Assembly (NCBI RefSeq): GCF_001422205.1 | Contig: NZ_LMMJ01000004.1 | Span: 82,510 to 146,509, forward strand | Reading direction: 5' to 3' | Source of the DNA: Curtobacterium sp. Leaf261 | Lineage (GTDB): Bacteria; Actinomycetota; Actinomycetes; Actinomycetales; Microbacteriaceae | Length of the DNA stretch: 64,000 nucleotides | Shown here: in pieces, positions 62,687 to 64,000 of the stretch | Layout of the letters: every line of letters begins with the position of its first letter | How positions within the stretch are numbered: position 1 is the stretch's first letter | The notes under the pieces: generated by a model | Told to the model about the DNA's origin: nothing | The model's input: the letters and a program-made list of their open reading frames with translations, nothing else | Database searches by the model: none | Translations under genes and position numbers: made by a program

Positions 62687-63538
62687 TCAGGGTGTGAAGA
62701 AGGTACGGAGTGCTGCGCTGATCTCCGCGGTACCGCCGCCGTTCCAGGGGCCGTCGTGTCCGAGTCCGTCGAACTCCACGTGCCGTGCGTCGGGGACGAT
62801 GCCGGCGAGGTCTCGGATCGCGGTGCGAAGGAACGCGGGGCTCGCGGTTCCGCTGAGCAGGAGCACCGGACGGTCGATGCTCGCGTGCTCCTGGATGTGA
62901 CCGTCGCGTTCGGCGACGTCGTGGAAGTCGTAGCGGACGCCTGGCAGGAGGTCGCGGAGCGATGGCGCCGGCCCCCGCTGCCGGGACTGGAGTGCGAGGA
63001 CGACACGGCCCGCAGCGCGGGCGAGGACCCGCGGCGCTCGCGCGATGAGCGCCGGTGCGGTCCCTGCAGTGACGAGCGCATCGATGAGTGCAGCCCCGGA
63101 CTGTCCGCGCTCGATCTCGGTGTTGAGTCGGCGGATGCCGTCGCGGTCGATGCCGTCGCGGTAGAACGGGGGCTCGTAGACCGCGAGCCGCTCCACCTGG
63201 GGCAGGGTGCGTGTCGCCTCCAGAGCGATGACGGCGCCGGAGCTGAGCCCGAACAGCTTGATCGCGCCGGTCGCGGTCATGATCGCGTCGAGGTCCTCGA
63301 CGTCGCGGGCGATGGTGTGGTCGGCGGTGTACGGGCGCGGGCTGATGCCGCGGCCGCGTCGTTCGGCGGTGATGACCGTGAACGACGGAGACAGGGCGAG
63401 GGCGAGGTCTCGGTAGGCGTGGACGTCAGCCATCGCGCCCCGCACCAGGACCATGCCTGGTCCGGTGCCCTGGCGGAGGTAGCCGATCGAGGTGCCGTCT
63501 CGAGACGTGACGTGCTCGGTGACGATGCTGTGGTCCAT
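62687..63538 (-). CDS. Alpha/beta hydrolase
   Basis: 283 aa. Nucleophile in KLFGLSSGAVIALEA, oxyanion region VLVRGAMADVHAYRDL (the usual HG replaced by RGA), acid in VLLLSGTASPAFLR region and His in EFDGLGHDGPWNG. Small-molecule esterase or lactonase type. CATGCT six bases before the ATG suggests a leaderless start. Confidence 0.85.
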   Translation of the reverse strand: MDHSIVTEHVTSRDGTSIGYLRQGTGPGMVLVRGAMADVHAYRDLALALSPSFTVITAERRGRGISPRPYTADHTIARDVEDLDAIMTATGAIKLFGLSSGAVIALEATRTLPQVERLAVYEPPFYRDGIDRDGIRRLNTEIERGQSGAALIDALVTAGTAPALIARAPRVLARAAGRVVLALQSRQRGPAPSLRDLLPGVRYDFHDVAERDGHIQEHASIDRPVLLLSGTASPAFLRTAIRDLAGIVPDARHVEFDGLGHDGPWNGGGTAEISAALRTFFTP

Positions 63539-63588
63539 GGCGTCAGCATGGCATCGAGCACCGGACAGGCAGCGCCAGCGATACTGCC

Positions 63589-63619
63589 GCGTCCGCCTAC
63601 GGATCGGCTACTGAGACGG
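63589..63619. repeat. Dispersed palindrome copy, stop of 63608 gene
   Basis: GCGTCCGCCTACGGATCGG then CTACTGAGACGG; read on the minus strand it supplies the TAG. Confidence 0.8.
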
Positions 63620-63862
63620 CCCGCCGCCGGCCGTGCGACTACTTAGAACGGCTTCGACGATCCAGCACACCAGGCCAACCGCGATCAGTGTGCCACCGAT
63701 CCAGATTGGCGTGGGGTGGCCGGACTCCACGTTCCCTGCGATCACCGCGCCGCCAAAGATGACGAGGAACAAGCCGAACCCACCGACGATCGCCGTGAAC
63801 AGCTTGGGGCGAGGTGATCCCTTGGCCCGGGTGATGCCGAGGAAGTCGAGAACGCGTCGCAT
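63608..63862 (-). CDS. Small membrane protein, RRVLDFLG family copy 3
   Basis: 84 aa, near-identical to 11946-12197 (differences such as CTC/TTC, ATAGCG/ATCGCA, one extra Gly before the end). Same leaderless TACGCT box six bases upstream, and the same palindrome-derived TAG stop, so the whole cassette including both flanks was duplicated in opposite orientation 52 kb away. Confidence 0.8.
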   Translation of the reverse strand: MRRVLDFLGITRAKGSPRPKLFTAIVGGFGLFLVIFGGAVIAGNVESGHPTPIWIGGTLIAVGLVCWIVEAVLSSRTAGGGPSQ

Positions 63863-63908
63863 GCGGCGAGCGTACGACGTGAAGCAGCCCGATGCTCGAT
63901 CGGCGGAT

Positions 63909-64000
63909 TCAAGGGGTCGTTGCAACGGGTGGTTGTTTTGGGTCCGAGAGTAGCTGCTCGAATGATTCTGCCGGGGTGCGGTAGTCCAGTGTCTTGCGGG
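63909..64000 (-). mobile_element. IS30-type transposase C-terminus, rest outside window
   Basis: The minus strand reads RKTLDYRTPAESFEQLLSDP, KQPPVATTP, then TGA at 63909, the typical end of IS30-family transposases. The element's terminal repeat should lie between 63863 and 63908. Confidence 0.8.

Noticed and set aside
63470..63515. Another palindrome copy (GTAGCCGATCGAGG)
   Set aside because: It lies inside the conserved coding region GTSIGYLRQG of the hydrolase and lacks the right arm; chance match.

Overview
The window is high-GC DNA from an actinobacterium. An Lsr2 nucleoid protein, holin and DUF3618 stress-type genes, a microbial rhodopsin, a SipW/TasA-like set and many leaderless start codons point to Microbacteriaceae (a Curtobacterium-like genome is my best guess, from family knowledge only). 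There is no rRNA, tRNA or CRISPR array. The right edge runs into an IS30-type transposase. The gene mix is accessory: few housekeeping genes, many small proteins, many broken genes.

Layout. 1-8.7 kb: a partial unknown gene, a CaCA-family cation exchanger, a phosphatidylserine-decarboxylase-like protein, a proton-pump-type rhodopsin with a flavoprotein remnant, a PAP2 phosphatase, a holin/DUF3618 stress operon (DUF3618 broken by an 82-bp tandem duplication) and a divergent YihY/BrkB protein. 8.9-12.6 kb: broken serine recombinases and small membrane proteins. 12.7-16.3 kb: unknown protein, GrpB, DUF1905, VOC and DUF1801 proteins. 16.4-21.1 kb: formaldehyde and alcohol dehydrogenases plus two tandem catalase-like heme proteins. 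21.2-25.8 kb: two GNATs and TetR and MarR regulators in gene-poor DNA. 26.0-28.5 kb: TasA-like protein, SipW-type signal peptidase and LamG protein. 29.4-30.7 kb: a broken TIR-like gene with a zinc-ribbon partner. 32-35 kb: hydrolase, SDR and TetR. 36-46 kb: small paralogous proteins, ECF sigma factor, LacI, SGNH-like protein, remnants, and a membrane protein/GntR operon. 46.6-48.0 kb: a SLATT plus CD-NTase (CBASS-like) pair, starting in a 9-unit heptanucleotide repeat and interrupted by a frameshift. 48.4-52.9 kb: redox cluster (two aldo/keto reductases, XRE regulator, flavodoxin, NAD(P)-binding protein). 53-55 kb: more small proteins. 55.4-63.5 kb: MarR, quinone oxidoreductase, CocE hydrolase, MarR, TetR, FAD monooxygenase, hydrolase.

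Four structures run through the window. (1) About 19 copies of an interspersed ~28-bp palindrome centred on CCGATCGG sit at gene 3' ends; in at least six genes it supplies the TAG stop codon. (2) A ~110-bp two-hairpin element occurs three times in gene-poor DNA and looks like a structured RNA family. (3) Three families of tiny proteins recur: a soluble family (GMRSP / VRYEDF motifs, five copies) and two membrane families (three copies each). (4) Many genes start directly 6-7 bases after a TAnnnT -10 box, so they are probably leaderless. Pseudogenes are dense; some single-base frameshifts, notably in homopolymers, could be sequencing errors.
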